54,080 bases of DNA, from NCBI GenBank assembly GCA_000817115.1, contig JUEO01000007.1:1-54080 (forward strand), written 5' to 3'. Source of the DNA: a marine actinobacterium MedAcidi-G2B. GTDB taxonomy: Bacteria > Actinomycetota > Acidimicrobiia > Acidimicrobiales > MedAcidi-G1. Below, piece by piece: positions 44,451-53,619 of the stretch (the stretch's first letter is position 1; each line of letters begins with the position of its first letter). The notes beneath the pieces are model-generated. The model was not told where the DNA came from. It saw only the letters and a list, made by a program, of their open reading frames with translations, and made no database searches. The position numbers and the translations under genes were made by a program.

Positions 44451-45313
44451 ATCAGAAGCCCTAACGTCAAGAAAGAACCAGCGGTTATTTGGATCTGACT
44501 CGTTCGAGAAAGTAACGGTATTAATTCTTTTCCTGATGCACCATTTAATACAGATTTAACTGCTGAAGAAGCCACAAGGCCAGCTATGAGAATAAGTGCA
44601 GTCCATGGTTTAGAAAATACTGCTAACGAACCCACTATCAAAGAAGCGTCAACGAAGAAAACATACAAGATTCGGGTACCGCGATCACCCAGCATCACCG
44701 CAAGAGTCTTCTTGCCTGACTCTTTATCTCCAGCTATGTCTCGCAAGTTGTTTATCTCCAGCAGTGCACATGACATTAGGCCTACTGATATGGATACCAG
44801 TAAAGAAAGCCTGGTAATTTCTTCAGATTGGATATAGCTGCTACCCAAAGTCGCCCCTAAACCAAAGAAGACAAACACAGAAATTTCCCCTAACCCACGG
44901 TATCCATAAGGTCGAGAACCGCCGGTATAAAACCATCCTGCTGCCACTGCTGCAACCCCGAAAAGCAATAGCCATGGATTAACCACTACGGAAAGAATAA
45001 AGCCGACTACTGAAGCTAATCCGAAAAAAAGAAAAGCTGCCGCTTTAACCCGTTGTGGAGCGACTAATCCACTACCAACTAAACGTTTAGGACCTAAACG
45101 TTCAAAACCATCAACTCCGCGTGTTCCATCAGAATAGTCATTAGCAAAATTTGTAGCGATTTGAAGAAATACTGCAACTAGAAGTGCACAAAGTGCACGC
45201 CACCAAATAATATCCACTCCAGAAGCAGCTGTTCCTACTACTACAGGTATGACTGCTGCCGAAAGAGTTCGGGGTCTCGCCCCCAGGATCCAATGGTTCA
45301 TATTGCTATACAT
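44447..45313 (-). CDS. menA: 1,4-dihydroxy-2-naphthoate prenyltransferase
   Basis: A 288-residue UbiA-superfamily enzyme with about eight or nine transmembrane helices that attaches the isoprenoid tail in menaquinone synthesis. The first Asp-rich motif is NFANDYSDGTRG near residue 57 and the second NNLRDIAGDKESGKKTL near 187; RPYGYRGLGEI lies between. N-terminal WILGARPRTLSAAVIPVV is typical of MenA. A second ATG at 45301 is an alternative start. Pairs functionally with the convergent menG. Confidence 0.94.
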   Translation of the reverse strand: MYSNMNHWILGARPRTLSAAVIPVVVGTAASGVDIIWWRALCALLVAVFLQIATNFANDYSDGTRGVDGFERLGPKRLVGSGLVAPQRVKAAAFLFFGLASVVGFILSVVVNPWLLLFGVAAVAAGWFYTGGSRPYGYRGLGEISVFVFFGLGATLGSSYIQSEEITRLSLLVSISVGLMSCALLEINNLRDIAGDKESGKKTLAVMLGDRGTRILYVFFVDASLIVGSLAVFSKPWTALILIAGLVASSAVKSVLNGASGKELIPLLSRTSQIQITAGSFLTLGLLI

Positions 45314-45352
45314 TCTGCCAGTTAAAATTGAATAGTGGATAAATGCCTGTAT

Positions 45353-45979
45353 TTACCACTCACTTATGTGTAAGACATCTCCTAAAGGTCGTCTTGTTCG
45401 TGTAGCGGAGATACTTGACCGATCATCTTCAGCAGCCCAACCAATAGCAATAGTTCCAATTGCTCGAGCTCCTCTTGGAACAGAGAAACGTTGAGAAACT
45501 TTTTCTTCGTTTTCAAACTGACCAAAAAAACAGCAAGCCATCCCACTTTCGACCACCAAAAGTTGCAAAGCTGTTGATGCGGAAGCTGCATCAACTATCC
45601 AATATGGGATAGGCCACGCATCGATACTGTCACCAAGACCACTCTTCTTTTTATCAATTTCCTGATATCTACTTAAGTACCTCTCAGGAATTCCATAAGG
45701 AATCACTAAAGCTGGAGCAAGTAACAGCCCCGGCCATGGAAAATTGTCTCTTCTATCCTTGTCAAGAGTTGTATCCCAGTAAGCCGCTACTTCTTTTTCT
45801 CCATTGAGAACTAAGAATTCAACACCCTGACTATTACCAGCCGTTGGGGTTCTTCTAGCCTGATCAATCAAATTCTCAAGAATTTTGGGATCAATAGGTG
45901 TCGTCTTATAGTTGCGACAACTCCGACGTGCAGCTAGAACTTGCTTGACACTTGAAGAATTTTCAGCCCCGTTCTTCAA
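45353..45979 (-). CDS. Nitroreductase-family FMN oxidoreductase
   Basis: A 208-residue protein with a TTG start. VLAARRSCRNYKTTPIDPKI near residue 15 is the FMN-phosphate motif (RRSxRxF type), ARRTPTAGNSQGVEFLVL follows, and RAIGTIAIGWAAEDD with TRTRRPLGDVL ends the fold. The substrate cannot be told; this superfamily covers nitroreductases, dehalogenases and flavin-dependent tailoring enzymes. It follows the next gene by only 4 bases, so they form a pair. Confidence 0.82.
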   Translation of the reverse strand: MKNGAENSSSVKQVLAARRSCRNYKTTPIDPKILENLIDQARRTPTAGNSQGVEFLVLNGEKEVAAYWDTTLDKDRRDNFPWPGLLLAPALVIPYGIPERYLSRYQEIDKKKSGLGDSIDAWPIPYWIVDAASASTALQLLVVESGMACCFFGQFENEEKVSQRFSVPRGARAIGTIAIGWAAEDDRSSISATRTRRPLGDVLHISEW

Positions 45980-45983
45980 GTTG

Positions 45984-46652
45984 CTAAGCGAGTTTTGCTA
46001 AATCCTCTGACATGGCCCAACCCCAAGCCACTACAGTGTCTCCTCGATCCATGTTTAAATCTTTGAATAATTCATTAGTTTCCACACGAATACCTTCGGG
46101 TTTCAGCGAAGTGTGATCAAAGACGCATGGTTGTGAGCCATCCCCTATAGCCGTAAAAGATTTCTCATCATAAGACAAAGAAGACAAACCAAACCGCTTT
46201 ACAAATCGTCTCCCCCAAGCTCTTTCTTCACCTGAGGCTCGATGGTCTGGACGAGGAATTAAACTGGAAAGAGGTTTATAAAGTTCTAATGCCCCTGGGT
46301 CATTAAATCTTGATCCGAAAACTACGTCCTCATCTGGGAAAGCCATAACTGCCCGTCTCTGCAATTCCGTAAACACTGCGCGTAAGACAGTATTGCGACG
46401 TGAACTTGGCTGTATTGAAGAAGCACCAATTATCACACTTGGTGTCCCACCTATTCTCTCAAGCGTGGAGAATGAAAAACCTTTCAAGCGGCCCCCTTCG
46501 CGCGCAGTTGTTACTAATACCCAAGCTTCTGCTTGTTTTGAAAGTAAGCCAATGCCGAAAGAATTATTTCCCTCTTCACACAGAGCAGCCATTTCTTCAA
46601 TCTCGCCGTCACCCAGCATGGAACAATCTTTTGTCTCAACCTCTATAGCCAT
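45984..46652 (-). CDS. Uncharacterised protein, possible GNAT-like fold
   Basis: 222 residues from ATG 46652, chosen because GGTGGAG lies 3-9 bases upstream; the frame is open to 46712. The segment GFSFSTLERIGGTPSVIIGAS followed by SRRNTVLRAVFTELQRRAV (two parts) looks like the beta4-alpha3 core of an acetyltransferase, but the acetyl-CoA loop is not convincing. No membrane segment. It is transcribed with the nitroreductase gene. I do not recognise the family. Confidence 0.6.
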   Translation of the reverse strand: MAIEVETKDCSMLGDGEIEEMAALCEEGNNSFGIGLLSKQAEAWVLVTTAREGGRLKGFSFSTLERIGGTPSVIIGASSIQPSSRRNTVLRAVFTELQRRAVMAFPDEDVVFGSRFNDPGALELYKPLSSLIPRPDHRASGEERAWGRRFVKRFGLSSLSYDEKSFTAIGDGSQPCVFDHTSLKPEGIRVETNELFKDLNMDRGDTVVAWGWAMSEDLAKLA

Positions 46653-46713
46653 GGACTCCACCTCCGATTGTCGCTCAATGACAGCTGAACTTCTACTTCT
46701 GTGCCTCTTCAAT

Positions 46714-46735
46714 CTTGAATAAAGTGTTATTCAAG
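46714..46735. repeat. Perfect 8-base inverted repeat upstream of the 46652 gene
   Basis: CTTGAATA and TATTCAAG around a 6-base loop, in the 153-base spacer between the dnaE stop and the uncharacterised gene. No T-run follows on the minus strand, so a terminator for dnaE is not convincing; an operator for the downstream pair is possible. Confidence 0.4.
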
Positions 46736-46805
46736 TTAAAAAGTTAGATATCCAGCCTGCCGCGTTGACATTGAGTTGCCAACCTCTAATCATCTTCTGT
46801 TCAAA

Positions 46806-49800
46806 TCAACCAATGACTACGGAATTCATACCAAGCAGGATTCGGAGTTCTGCGACTAATCCTCCGCTTGTATCTACTGAGTACTCATTGGGTAATCGCA
46901 GTACTTGTTTAGGGCCAATCTCAAGAAAAACTTCTGCTTCTCCAGAATGCTCTTCGAAAAGTTTTTTTAGCTCTTCAATACGATCTTCTAATGAATCGTT
47001 CAATGGCAACTTCACTCGAAGAGGTCTTATTACATCGTCATCAGAAGGAATAAAGACCTCAATTTCTTGTGCGAATAGCTTTGGAGAATCTTCTCTTTCG
47101 TTTAAACGACCTTTAATAATAACGATTTGATCATCTTCTAGCTTGTGGCCGTGTTCCTCCATAGTTTTTGGGAAAATCATTACCTCAATTGAACCGGCGA
47201 GATCCTCAAGGTGGAATGAAGCCATTAATTTTCCAGCTCTAGTCCATCTTTTATCCAAACCAGAAATAACTCCACCAACCGTTCTAAAGACCCCTTCTTC
47301 TTCTTCGAGAAGTCCCGTAATATTTAAATCCGTTTTCCTCTTCAAACTTCCCTCAATTCCTTTCAAAGGATGATCTGAGATATATAAACCCAACATTTCT
47401 TTCTCAAACGCAAGCCGTGTCATCTTGTCAAACTCAATATCCAGAATTGACTCACGTTCGTCAAAAACAGGACCTTCTTCACTTTCACCAAAAAGAGACA
47501 TGACTCCCATTTCATGTTCTCTGCGGCGAGCTAATGTGTGGTCAATTATTGATTCTGAGGATGCAAGCAAGCCTTGTCGCGGGTATCCAAAACCATCAAA
47601 CGAACCGGCTTTGATTAATGATTCCACAGATCTTTTATTCAACACGGTTGAGTCGCAACGCTCAACAAAGTCATAAAAATCTAGGAAAGGGCCATTTAGA
47701 TCTCTTTCTTCCAGAATTCGATTTACTAAGTTTTCCCCGACGTTTCTCACTGCAGAAAGCCCAAACGTGATCTGAGTAAACTCATCACTATCTTCATCCT
47801 CTTGAGCAGGATAGAAGTCACTACGAGCGAGATTGATGTCTGGAACATCCACTTCAATGTTCATTGAACGACATTCATTTAGATAAATTGCTGCTTTATC
47901 TAAATTTGACTTAACACTTGTAAGCAAGGCCGAAAAGTATTCAACCGGATAGTGAGCTTTAAGATAGGCAATCTGATAAGCAATGTATCCATAGGCGTAC
48001 GAGTGGCTTTTATTGAATGCATAATCTGCAAACCCTTCAATAATTGCAAATAGGTCCTCCCCAAGTGCGCCGCCATAGCCAGTTTCTTCGCAACCTTGAA
48101 CAAACCTCTCTCTTTCTTCTTGCATTAAAGCACGGACTTTTTTGCCACATGCTTTACGTAAATTGTCAGCTTGCTCTAAGGAGTACCCTGCAAATTTTTG
48201 GGCAACACGCATAACAGACTCTTGATAAATCATTAGGCCATACGTGCTTCCTAATATCTCTTCTGCGTCGTCATGAAAGTACCTCACAACTTGGCGGTTA
48301 TTTTTTCGATCTGCGTAATCGTTATGCATATTTGCTGACATAGGACCCGGACGATAAAGCGCCACTAATGCAGCTACGTCTTCGAAACTAGTTGGGGCTA
48401 AAGATCTCATTAACGTTCGCATAGGAGCAGACTCAAGTTGAAAAACGCCTATTGACTCTCCCAACGCAAGAAGAGCGAATGTTTTTGAATCGTCAAGCGG
48501 AACGTTATCTATATCAACATCTTCCCCTCTAACTCTCTTAACTATTTTGAGCGTGTCGGTAATGACATCAAGATTTCTAAGACCAAGAAAATCCATTTTC
48601 AATAGCCCAAGATCTTCCACTCCATGCATTTCATATTGAGTCACTACAGGCGCATCTTCTGGATTCTGACCAGAATCGGGCTTTCTCTGAACTGGCAAGT
48701 ATTCCGTAAGTGGTTCTTTTGTAATCACAACTGCGGCAGCGTGAATGCCGTCCTGACGCCTTAACCCTTCAAGTCCCCTCGCTACGTCTACTACACGTTT
48801 TACATCTCCATCAGACTTGTACATCTCCCGTAGTTCACTTGCCATCTTGTAACCATCGAGGTGTTGTTCATCTTTTTCAAGACAAGCTGCGAGCGGAGTG
48901 TCCCGACCCATCACCAGAGGAGGCATCACTTTAGCGATCCTGTCACCCACCCCATACGGATAACCAAGAACGCGTGCGGCATCACGAACCGCTGCTCTAG
49001 CCTTTATCTGAGAAAATGTGATGATCTGAGCTACATGATCACGTCCATATTTATCTGCTGCATATCGGATCAATTCATCTCTATAGCGTGAATCAAAATC
49101 CATATCGATATCGGGCATTGAAGCTCGGCCAGGGTTCAAGAAACGCTCAAAAAGTAAGTCATATTTTATTGGATCAATGTCTGTAATTCCCAAGCAGTAA
49201 GCAACCGCACAACCTGCAGCGCTTCCTCGTCCCGGACCGACTCGTATACTTCTCTCTCGCGCATAACGTATGAGATCCCAGGTGATTAAAAAGTAAGAAG
49301 AGAATCCCGAACTTTTTATTATCTCCAATTCATAAGTCAATCTGTCAGCAAATTCATCAGAGAGTCTCTCACCCCAACGATTCTTTGCTCCCTCTAGGGT
49401 TAAGTGCTGCAAATATTCTGACTCATCAGCGAAGGTTGGTGGAATTGGAAAATCTGGTAGTTGAGGATTTCCGAATTCAATTTCTACATTTGCTCTCTCT
49501 GCTATCCATAATGTGTTGTCGCAAGCTTCAGGAACTTCAGAAAAAAGGCTTCTCATTTCCTGTGAAGTTTTCAAATAGTGCTGATCTCCGGAGAACTTGA
49601 AGCGATTTGGATCACTCATGAGAGCATTAGTTTGTACACAAAGAAGAGCATCATGGCTTTCGGCATCATGCTGATGCGTGTAATGACTGTCATTAGTCGC
49701 TAACAGTGGCGCACCTATCTCTCGACCGATTTGAATTAACTGCGGATTAGTTTTCTTTTGCTCAGGTATTTCATGATCCTGTAATTCCATAAAGAAATTG

Positions 49801-50348
49801 TCTTTACCGAAGATGTCCTGAAATCGTGCAGCTTTTGCTTTTGCATCTTCATAATTATCCGCTAGCAGAGCTTGTAATACCTGCCCGCCTAAACATCCAG
49901 AAGTCGCTATTAACCCTTCGCTATGTTCAGAAAGGACCTCCCAATCAACTCTCGGCTTGTAGTAATAGCCTTCCATGAAAGCACGACTAGCAACTTGGAT
50001 TAAATTTTTGTATCCGACTTGATTTTCAGCCAAAAGAGTCAAGTGATAGTAAAGCTTTCTTCCTTTGCTGGTTTCGCCACCAGAATCATCAAGACGGCCT
50101 GTCCGCGCTGGCCTTTCCTCCCTTGATTCATAGGCCATGTAGGCCTCAGTGCCAAGAATTGGTTTTACTCCATGCTCACGACAAGCTTGATAGAAATCTA
50201 AAATTCCATACATGTTGCCATGGTCTGTAATTCCCAAAGCCTTCTGTCCATCAGCAGCCGCAGCCGCAACCAACTCAGATACACGTGAAGCTCCATCCAA
50301 CATTGAATATTCAGTGTGTACATGTAAGTGAGTAAACGAAGATGTCAT
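46806..50348 (-). CDS. dnaE: DNA polymerase III alpha subunit
   Basis: The 1180-residue main replicative polymerase. PHP domain at the N-terminus (HLHVHTEYSMLDGA, ITDHGNMYG), polymerase core with the aspartates in MPDIDMDFDSRYRD near residue 410, GRGSAAGCAVAYCLGITD near 380, the fingers region MIYQESVMRVAQKFAGYS near 705 and FNKSHSYAYGYIAYQIAYL near 780, then a helix-hairpin-helix and an OB fold (VISGLDKRW, LMASFHLEDLAGSIEVMIF). This is the actinobacterial DnaE1 layout; no intein. ATG at 50348. A TATAAT at 50399-50394 and a large palindrome precede it. Confidence 0.97.
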   Translation of the reverse strand: MTSSFTHLHVHTEYSMLDGASRVSELVAAAAADGQKALGITDHGNMYGILDFYQACREHGVKPILGTEAYMAYESREERPARTGRLDDSGGETSKGRKLYYHLTLLAENQVGYKNLIQVASRAFMEGYYYKPRVDWEVLSEHSEGLIATSGCLGGQVLQALLADNYEDAKAKAARFQDIFGKDNFFMELQDHEIPEQKKTNPQLIQIGREIGAPLLATNDSHYTHQHDAESHDALLCVQTNALMSDPNRFKFSGDQHYLKTSQEMRSLFSEVPEACDNTLWIAERANVEIEFGNPQLPDFPIPPTFADESEYLQHLTLEGAKNRWGERLSDEFADRLTYELEIIKSSGFSSYFLITWDLIRYARERSIRVGPGRGSAAGCAVAYCLGITDIDPIKYDLLFERFLNPGRASMPDIDMDFDSRYRDELIRYAADKYGRDHVAQIITFSQIKARAAVRDAARVLGYPYGVGDRIAKVMPPLVMGRDTPLAACLEKDEQHLDGYKMASELREMYKSDGDVKRVVDVARGLEGLRRQDGIHAAAVVITKEPLTEYLPVQRKPDSGQNPEDAPVVTQYEMHGVEDLGLLKMDFLGLRNLDVITDTLKIVKRVRGEDVDIDNVPLDDSKTFALLALGESIGVFQLESAPMRTLMRSLAPTSFEDVAALVALYRPGPMSANMHNDYADRKNNRQVVRYFHDDAEEILGSTYGLMIYQESVMRVAQKFAGYSLEQADNLRKACGKKVRALMQEERERFVQGCEETGYGGALGEDLFAIIEGFADYAFNKSHSYAYGYIAYQIAYLKAHYPVEYFSALLTSVKSNLDKAAIYLNECRSMNIEVDVPDINLARSDFYPAQEDEDSDEFTQITFGLSAVRNVGENLVNRILEERDLNGPFLDFYDFVERCDSTVLNKRSVESLIKAGSFDGFGYPRQGLLASSESIIDHTLARRREHEMGVMSLFGESEEGPVFDERESILDIEFDKMTRLAFEKEMLGLYISDHPLKGIEGSLKRKTDLNITGLLEEEEGVFRTVGGVISGLDKRWTRAGKLMASFHLEDLAGSIEVMIFPKTMEEHGHKLEDDQIVIIKGRLNEREDSPKLFAQEIEVFIPSDDDVIRPLRVKLPLNDSLEDRIEELKKLFEEHSGEAEVFLEIGPKQVLRLPNEYSVDTSGGLVAELRILLGMNSVVIG

Positions 50349-50393
50349 TAGTGCTGCCTAGAAAACGAAGTATCTCTTGGTGATAGAAAAAAC

Positions 50394-50399
50394 ATTATA
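50394..50399 (-). promoter_or_regulatory. -10 box of the dnaE promoter
   Basis: TATAAT, identical to the sigma-70 consensus, about 46 bases before the dnaE ATG, giving a leader near 38 bases. No TTGACA-like -35 is at the right distance; that region is occupied by the palindrome at 50403-50431, which ends three bases before this box. Confidence 0.55.
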
Positions 50400-50402
50400 A
50401 GG

Positions 50403-50431
50403 CGCATAATGAGAATTATTCTCATTATGCG
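50403..50431. promoter_or_regulatory. 29-base Fur/Zur-like palindrome abutting the dnaE -10 box
   Basis: Two perfect 14-base arms (CGCATAATGAGAAT and ATTCTCATTATGCG) around a single base. The core TGAGAAT-T-ATTCTCA has the 7-1-7 geometry of Fur-family boxes: it differs at one symmetric position from the Fur consensus TGATAAT-N-ATTATCA and from the actinobacterial Zur consensus TGAAAAT-N-ATTTTCA. It overlaps the -35 region of dnaE, the place for a repressor. A second repeat (50425-50444) shares its right arm. Alternative: a terminator for bpa, with TTTTTT about 11 bases after the stem. Confidence 0.6.
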
Positions 50432-50444
50432 GATACCCGCATAA
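50425..50444. repeat. Overlapping 8-base inverted repeat, alternative hairpin
   Basis: TTATGCGG and CCGCATAA around ATAC. Its left arm is the right arm end of the 29-base palindrome, so in RNA the two hairpins exclude each other. It starts 6 bases past the bpa stop codon. Confidence 0.5.
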
Positions 50445-50449
50445 CTTTT

Positions 50450-50938
50450 TTACAAGTAGTTGCCATGCTGATCCCCAGAAGCAGATCCAGCTGGTCCAAT
50501 TTCTCCTCGACGCATACCAGCTAATTGTTGTTGAGCTGCCATTTGCTGAGCAAAAAGAGTCGCTTGAATGCCTTGAACTAACCCTTCAAGCCACCCTACT
50601 AATTGCGCATGAGCTATCTGCAATTCTGCTGCGCTTGGTGCCTCTTCATCAAAAGGGATAACAAGCCGATCCAGTTCTTCTCTCAAGTCTTCCGTCAAAG
50701 TAGATCCAATTTCTTCGACAGAAGTATCAAAGATTTCTTTAAGCCGGCCTCTGCTTGCTTCATCTAGAGTTGCTGAGCGGACTTCTTCTAAAAGTTGTTT
50801 CATCATTGTCCCAACCCGCATCACTTTAGCGGGATGTTCTACTGCTTCGGAAATTTCTAACTCTGTTGAATCTTCAGTGTGTGAGTTTGAGTCCAAAACC
50901 TCAGGCTGTTGCGTTTCTTCTTCACTATTTGGGTCCAT
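50450..50938 (-). CDS. bpa: Bacterial proteasome activator (Bpa/PafE)
   Basis: A 162-residue protein of the DUF2587 family. After an acidic disordered start, the helical core runs VMRVGTMMKQLLEEVRSATLD, LKEIFDTSVEEIGSTLTEDL and APSAAELQIAHAQLVGWLEG, as in Mycobacterium tuberculosis Bpa (Rv3780). A flexible Gly-rich linker leads to the last residues H-G-N-Y-L, matching the G-Q-Y-L tail that docks Bpa in the 20S proteasome alpha ring. Known: Bpa forms a dodecameric ring and promotes ATP-independent degradation of unfolded proteins. Restricted to Actinobacteria with proteasomes, so prcBA is expected elsewhere in this genome. Confidence 0.93.
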   Translation of the reverse strand: MDPNSEEETQQPEVLDSNSHTEDSTELEISEAVEHPAKVMRVGTMMKQLLEEVRSATLDEASRGRLKEIFDTSVEEIGSTLTEDLREELDRLVIPFDEEAPSAAELQIAHAQLVGWLEGLVQGIQATLFAQQMAAQQQLAGMRRGEIGPAGSASGDQHGNYL

Positions 50939-50973
50939 ACTCAGACTCTAGGCTGTTTTAATCATCATTGCAG

Positions 50974-52083
50974 TCACGTGACCATGCTTATTGCAGGAAC
51001 ATACATCTCGTCTGCTGTCAAAGAACCATGTCGGCAAATTAGTTCAATAGACATCACTTCTGCAGCATCTAAAAATGCGACGGGCTCACGCGCTACTAGA
51101 GCTACATCTCCAAAGCGCGTCCGAGCCGCCTTAGTAACTTTCGGACCAAACCATCCTTCATTAACGACTTCATCGGCACTCATAACCCATGCAAGACTCT
51201 CAAATTGTTCTTTCGCTGCCTGAAAGAGTTCTCGACTAGCTCCTTGACGCGCGTGCAGCCAACGGAACCTTGGTTCTCCACTTTGAAACTCAATCAAAGA
51301 AGTTACTTCCTTTGAAAGCGCGACCAGATTGTCCCCAACTGAAACTTGCCCATGGTCTGCAGTTATAAATAAAGCCACTTCAGGACCTACACGGTTGAGA
51401 ATTTCCTTCACCATCAGGTCACAGGAGAAAAGCTCCTCTTCGTAACGATCAGAAAAACCGAACTCATGGCCAGTTAAATCTATACCGTCCCAATAAACAT
51501 AAACAAAAGGTTCCCCGCTGTTGATCAGAGTCACAGTTTCAGAAACGAGTTCATCTCGATTCTCGTACCCATGGAGACGTACATCAGACATGTGGGCGGC
51601 AGAAAACCCGCTATTTTGAAATTTTTTCTTAGAAACCACTGGTGGTCGTTGACCACCGAATGGCTGGACAGGTTGAAGAAGCGTTGGTGAGATCTCTTTC
51701 TGAGCGTCACCAGATCCTGTTGACCAACGCAAGGTATTCAGGACTTTATCTTGAACAGGAATTCTGTACCCGATTAGTCCATGTTCTCCCGGAGGCACCC
51801 CTGTAGTGATTGAGGTCAAAGCTGCCGCCGTTGTAGATGGAGCAACAGTAGTTATTGCCTCCCCATTAAATTGTTTGAAAGTTGGAAGGTCGGAAATTCG
51901 ACTTTGCAGCTGCCTCCATCCAAGTCCATCTAGAACCAAGAGAACGACTTGACGAGCCATCAGAACATCTTCGGAGATCCAACTAGGTTCTTTTTCTGCT
52001 TCAAGCAGCGTCGGAACTAGTTCAGTCACGCAAGACCTTTCATAGTCTGGGACTACTGGCGATATGAAATCAGAGCTATTCAT
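50974..52083 (-). CDS. Alkaline-phosphatase superfamily phosphodiesterase/nucleotide pyrophosphatase
   Basis: A 369-residue enzyme of the type I phosphodiesterase/nucleotide pyrophosphatase family. First metal Asp in VVLLVLDGLGWRQL near residue 50, the nucleophile Thr region TTVAPSTTAAALTSITTG near 80, then GEHGLIGYR, the metal residues in YWDGIDLTGHEFG near 200 and FITADHGQVSVGD near 245. Cytoplasmic, no signal peptide. Actinobacterial homologues occur near dnaE and lspA in several genomes, but the substrate is unknown. It lies 35 bases upstream of bpa on the same strand. Confidence 0.87.
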   Translation of the reverse strand: MNSSDFISPVVPDYERSCVTELVPTLLEAEKEPSWISEDVLMARQVVLLVLDGLGWRQLQSRISDLPTFKQFNGEAITTVAPSTTAAALTSITTGVPPGEHGLIGYRIPVQDKVLNTLRWSTGSGDAQKEISPTLLQPVQPFGGQRPPVVSKKKFQNSGFSAAHMSDVRLHGYENRDELVSETVTLINSGEPFVYVYWDGIDLTGHEFGFSDRYEEELFSCDLMVKEILNRVGPEVALFITADHGQVSVGDNLVALSKEVTSLIEFQSGEPRFRWLHARQGASRELFQAAKEQFESLAWVMSADEVVNEGWFGPKVTKAARTRFGDVALVAREPVAFLDAAEVMSIELICRHGSLTADEMYVPAISMVT

Positions 52084-52133
52084 TTATACAAGAATACTTC
52101 GGAGGAGGAGTCATTTCAGCAAGCGACTAAATG

Positions 52134-53048
52134 CTAATCCGATAAGTCTTTTAGCACCTCCTTGAGGTCGCTTGGTATCTTACTTTCAAAAGAGACTCTC
52201 TCATTTCGCGTTGGATGCTCAAACTCTAAGAACGAAGCATGCAGAAAAGGGCGTTCAAGATCAATGACACTCCTCTTTCCTCCATACAACTCGTCACCTA
52301 CTAAAGGGTGCCCTATGGCGGAAAGGTGTACTCGGATTTGATGAGTTCGTCCTGTTTCCAACTTGCAGCGAATCAGGGAAACTGTTGGATCTGACCATCT
52401 CTGAGTCACCTCATAATTTGTTTTAGCAGGACGCCCAGCCGAAATCACAGCCATTCGGATTCGATCTTTCTTAGATCTTCCAACCGGCGCATCTACTGAC
52501 CCAGTATCTGAATCTATTTGCCCCCAAACCAGCGCTGTGTACCAGCGTCCCATTGATCGGTCTGATAATTGCGCCGATAGGCGTTCATAGGCCTTTTGAG
52601 TTCTAGCTACAACTAATAGTCCAGAAGTTCCCCGATCCAAACGATGAACTATCCCGGGTCGAGATTTTGAACCTATACCACGCAAGTCTGGCCATGACGC
52701 AAGTAAGCCGTTAATCATTGTTCCCGTCATATTTCCTGCTCCAGGATGCACCACAAGCCCTGCTGGCTTATCTACGACAAGTACTTCATCGTCCTCATAG
52801 ACAATAGGGATTTCAATATTTTCTTCAGGCTCTGGAGCATTAGCGTCTTCTCGCTTTTCTTGGGAAACGCTCAAAATTTCTCCAAGTTGAACTCGCTTGG
52901 ATCGCGATTGTTCCACTTTTCCGTTCAAAGTGACTTTTCCGTCGTCAATAAGGTTTCCCGCGCGGTTGCGGCTCATATCAAGGACGAAGGCAACTACTCG
53001 GTCTAGTCGTTCCCCATGCAGAGATTCTGGTATTGATTCACTGCTCAT
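52134..53048 (-). CDS. rluD: 23S rRNA pseudouridine synthase, RluD family
   Basis: A 304-residue RluA/RluD-family enzyme. The N-terminal S4 RNA-binding domain ([21 protein letters not shown], in two parts, residues about 14-60) is followed by the catalytic core: [16 protein letters not shown] near 95, [17 protein letters not shown] near 138 with the catalytic Asp, and [21 protein letters not shown] near 228. RluD modifies helix 69 of 23S rRNA. It overlaps lspA by 11 bases (ATGAGCAGTGA), the conserved lspA-rluD pair. Confidence 0.94.
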   Translation of the reverse strand: MSSESIPESLHGERLDRVVAFVLDMSRNRAGNLIDDGKVTLNGKVEQSRSKRVQLGEILSVSQEKREDANAPEPEENIEIPIVYEDDEVLVVDKPAGLVVHPGAGNMTGTMINGLLASWPDLRGIGSKSRPGIVHRLDRGTSGLLVVARTQKAYERLSAQLSDRSMGRWYTALVWGQIDSDTGSVDAPVGRSKKDRIRMAVISAGRPAKTNYEVTQRWSDPTVSLIRCKLETGRTHQIRVHLSAIGHPLVGDELYGGKRSVIDLERPFLHASFLEFEHPTRNERVSFESKIPSDLKEVLKDLSD

Positions 53049-53553
53049 ATGAGTCAGTGCCCATCCTGTCAGAATCAGTATTTTCCGCAGAGTATTCTGT
53101 TGATTTCATCCCGGCCCAAAACATCATTAACCCACCTACAACTATTGCAGAATCCGCAATATTGAATACTGGCCACCATTGAAAATCTACGAAATCAACT
53201 ACTCCCCCACCTAAGAAGCCTTCCTCAGCTCTAAATACTCGGTCTACTAAGTTTCCTATCGCACCGCCAATAACAAGGCCAACAGATACTTTGCCAACCC
53301 GCGATTGAATTTGAGCACCAAGTCGAACAACAAGAAGTATCACGAAGAGTATGAGAATTGTAAATACTGGTCCTAGGTTCTCACCTTGACTAAAAGCTAT
53401 CCCCGTATTTCGAACTAGTCGGAATTGAAGCGTCCAAAAAAGTTCTACTATCTGACCATCCTCAAGGCGTTCTAAAGCCCACCATTTTGTGAGTTGGTCA
53501 AGAAGAATGATTCCCGAAGACGTTATTATGCTGGATTTCCAAGGTTGAAACAT
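53038..53553 (-). CDS. lspA: Lipoprotein signal peptidase II
   Basis: A 171-residue aspartic protease of the membrane that removes signal peptides from prolipoproteins. Four transmembrane segments; [18 protein letters not shown] near residue 13, [14 protein letters not shown] near 48, the catalytic aspartates in [13 protein letters not shown] near 106 and [12 protein letters not shown] near 131. Complete. It lies between the DksA-like gene and rluD, the usual actinobacterial context. Confidence 0.95.
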   Translation of the reverse strand: MFQPWKSSIITSSGIILLDQLTKWWALERLEDGQIVELFWTLQFRLVRNTGIAFSQGENLGPVFTILILFVILLVVRLGAQIQSRVGKVSVGLVIGGAIGNLVDRVFRAEEGFLGGGVVDFVDFQWWPVFNIADSAIVVGGLMMFWAGMKSTEYSAENTDSDRMGTDSYEQ

Positions 53554-53619
53554 TTAAGTACCTTAAGGTCTTTAGATATGCCTTAAATCCTAACTACTGG
53601 TGTAAATGGCTTTAAGAAC

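Noticed and set aside
46400-46722. Two overlapping plus-strand open frames opposite the 46652 gene.
   Set aside because: No start signals or motifs; the minus-strand gene has a good Shine-Dalgarno and is adjacent to the nitroreductase.
53560-53569. ACCTTAAGGT palindrome upstream of lspA.
   Set aside because: A 10-base palindrome with no other context is expected by chance in a window of this size.
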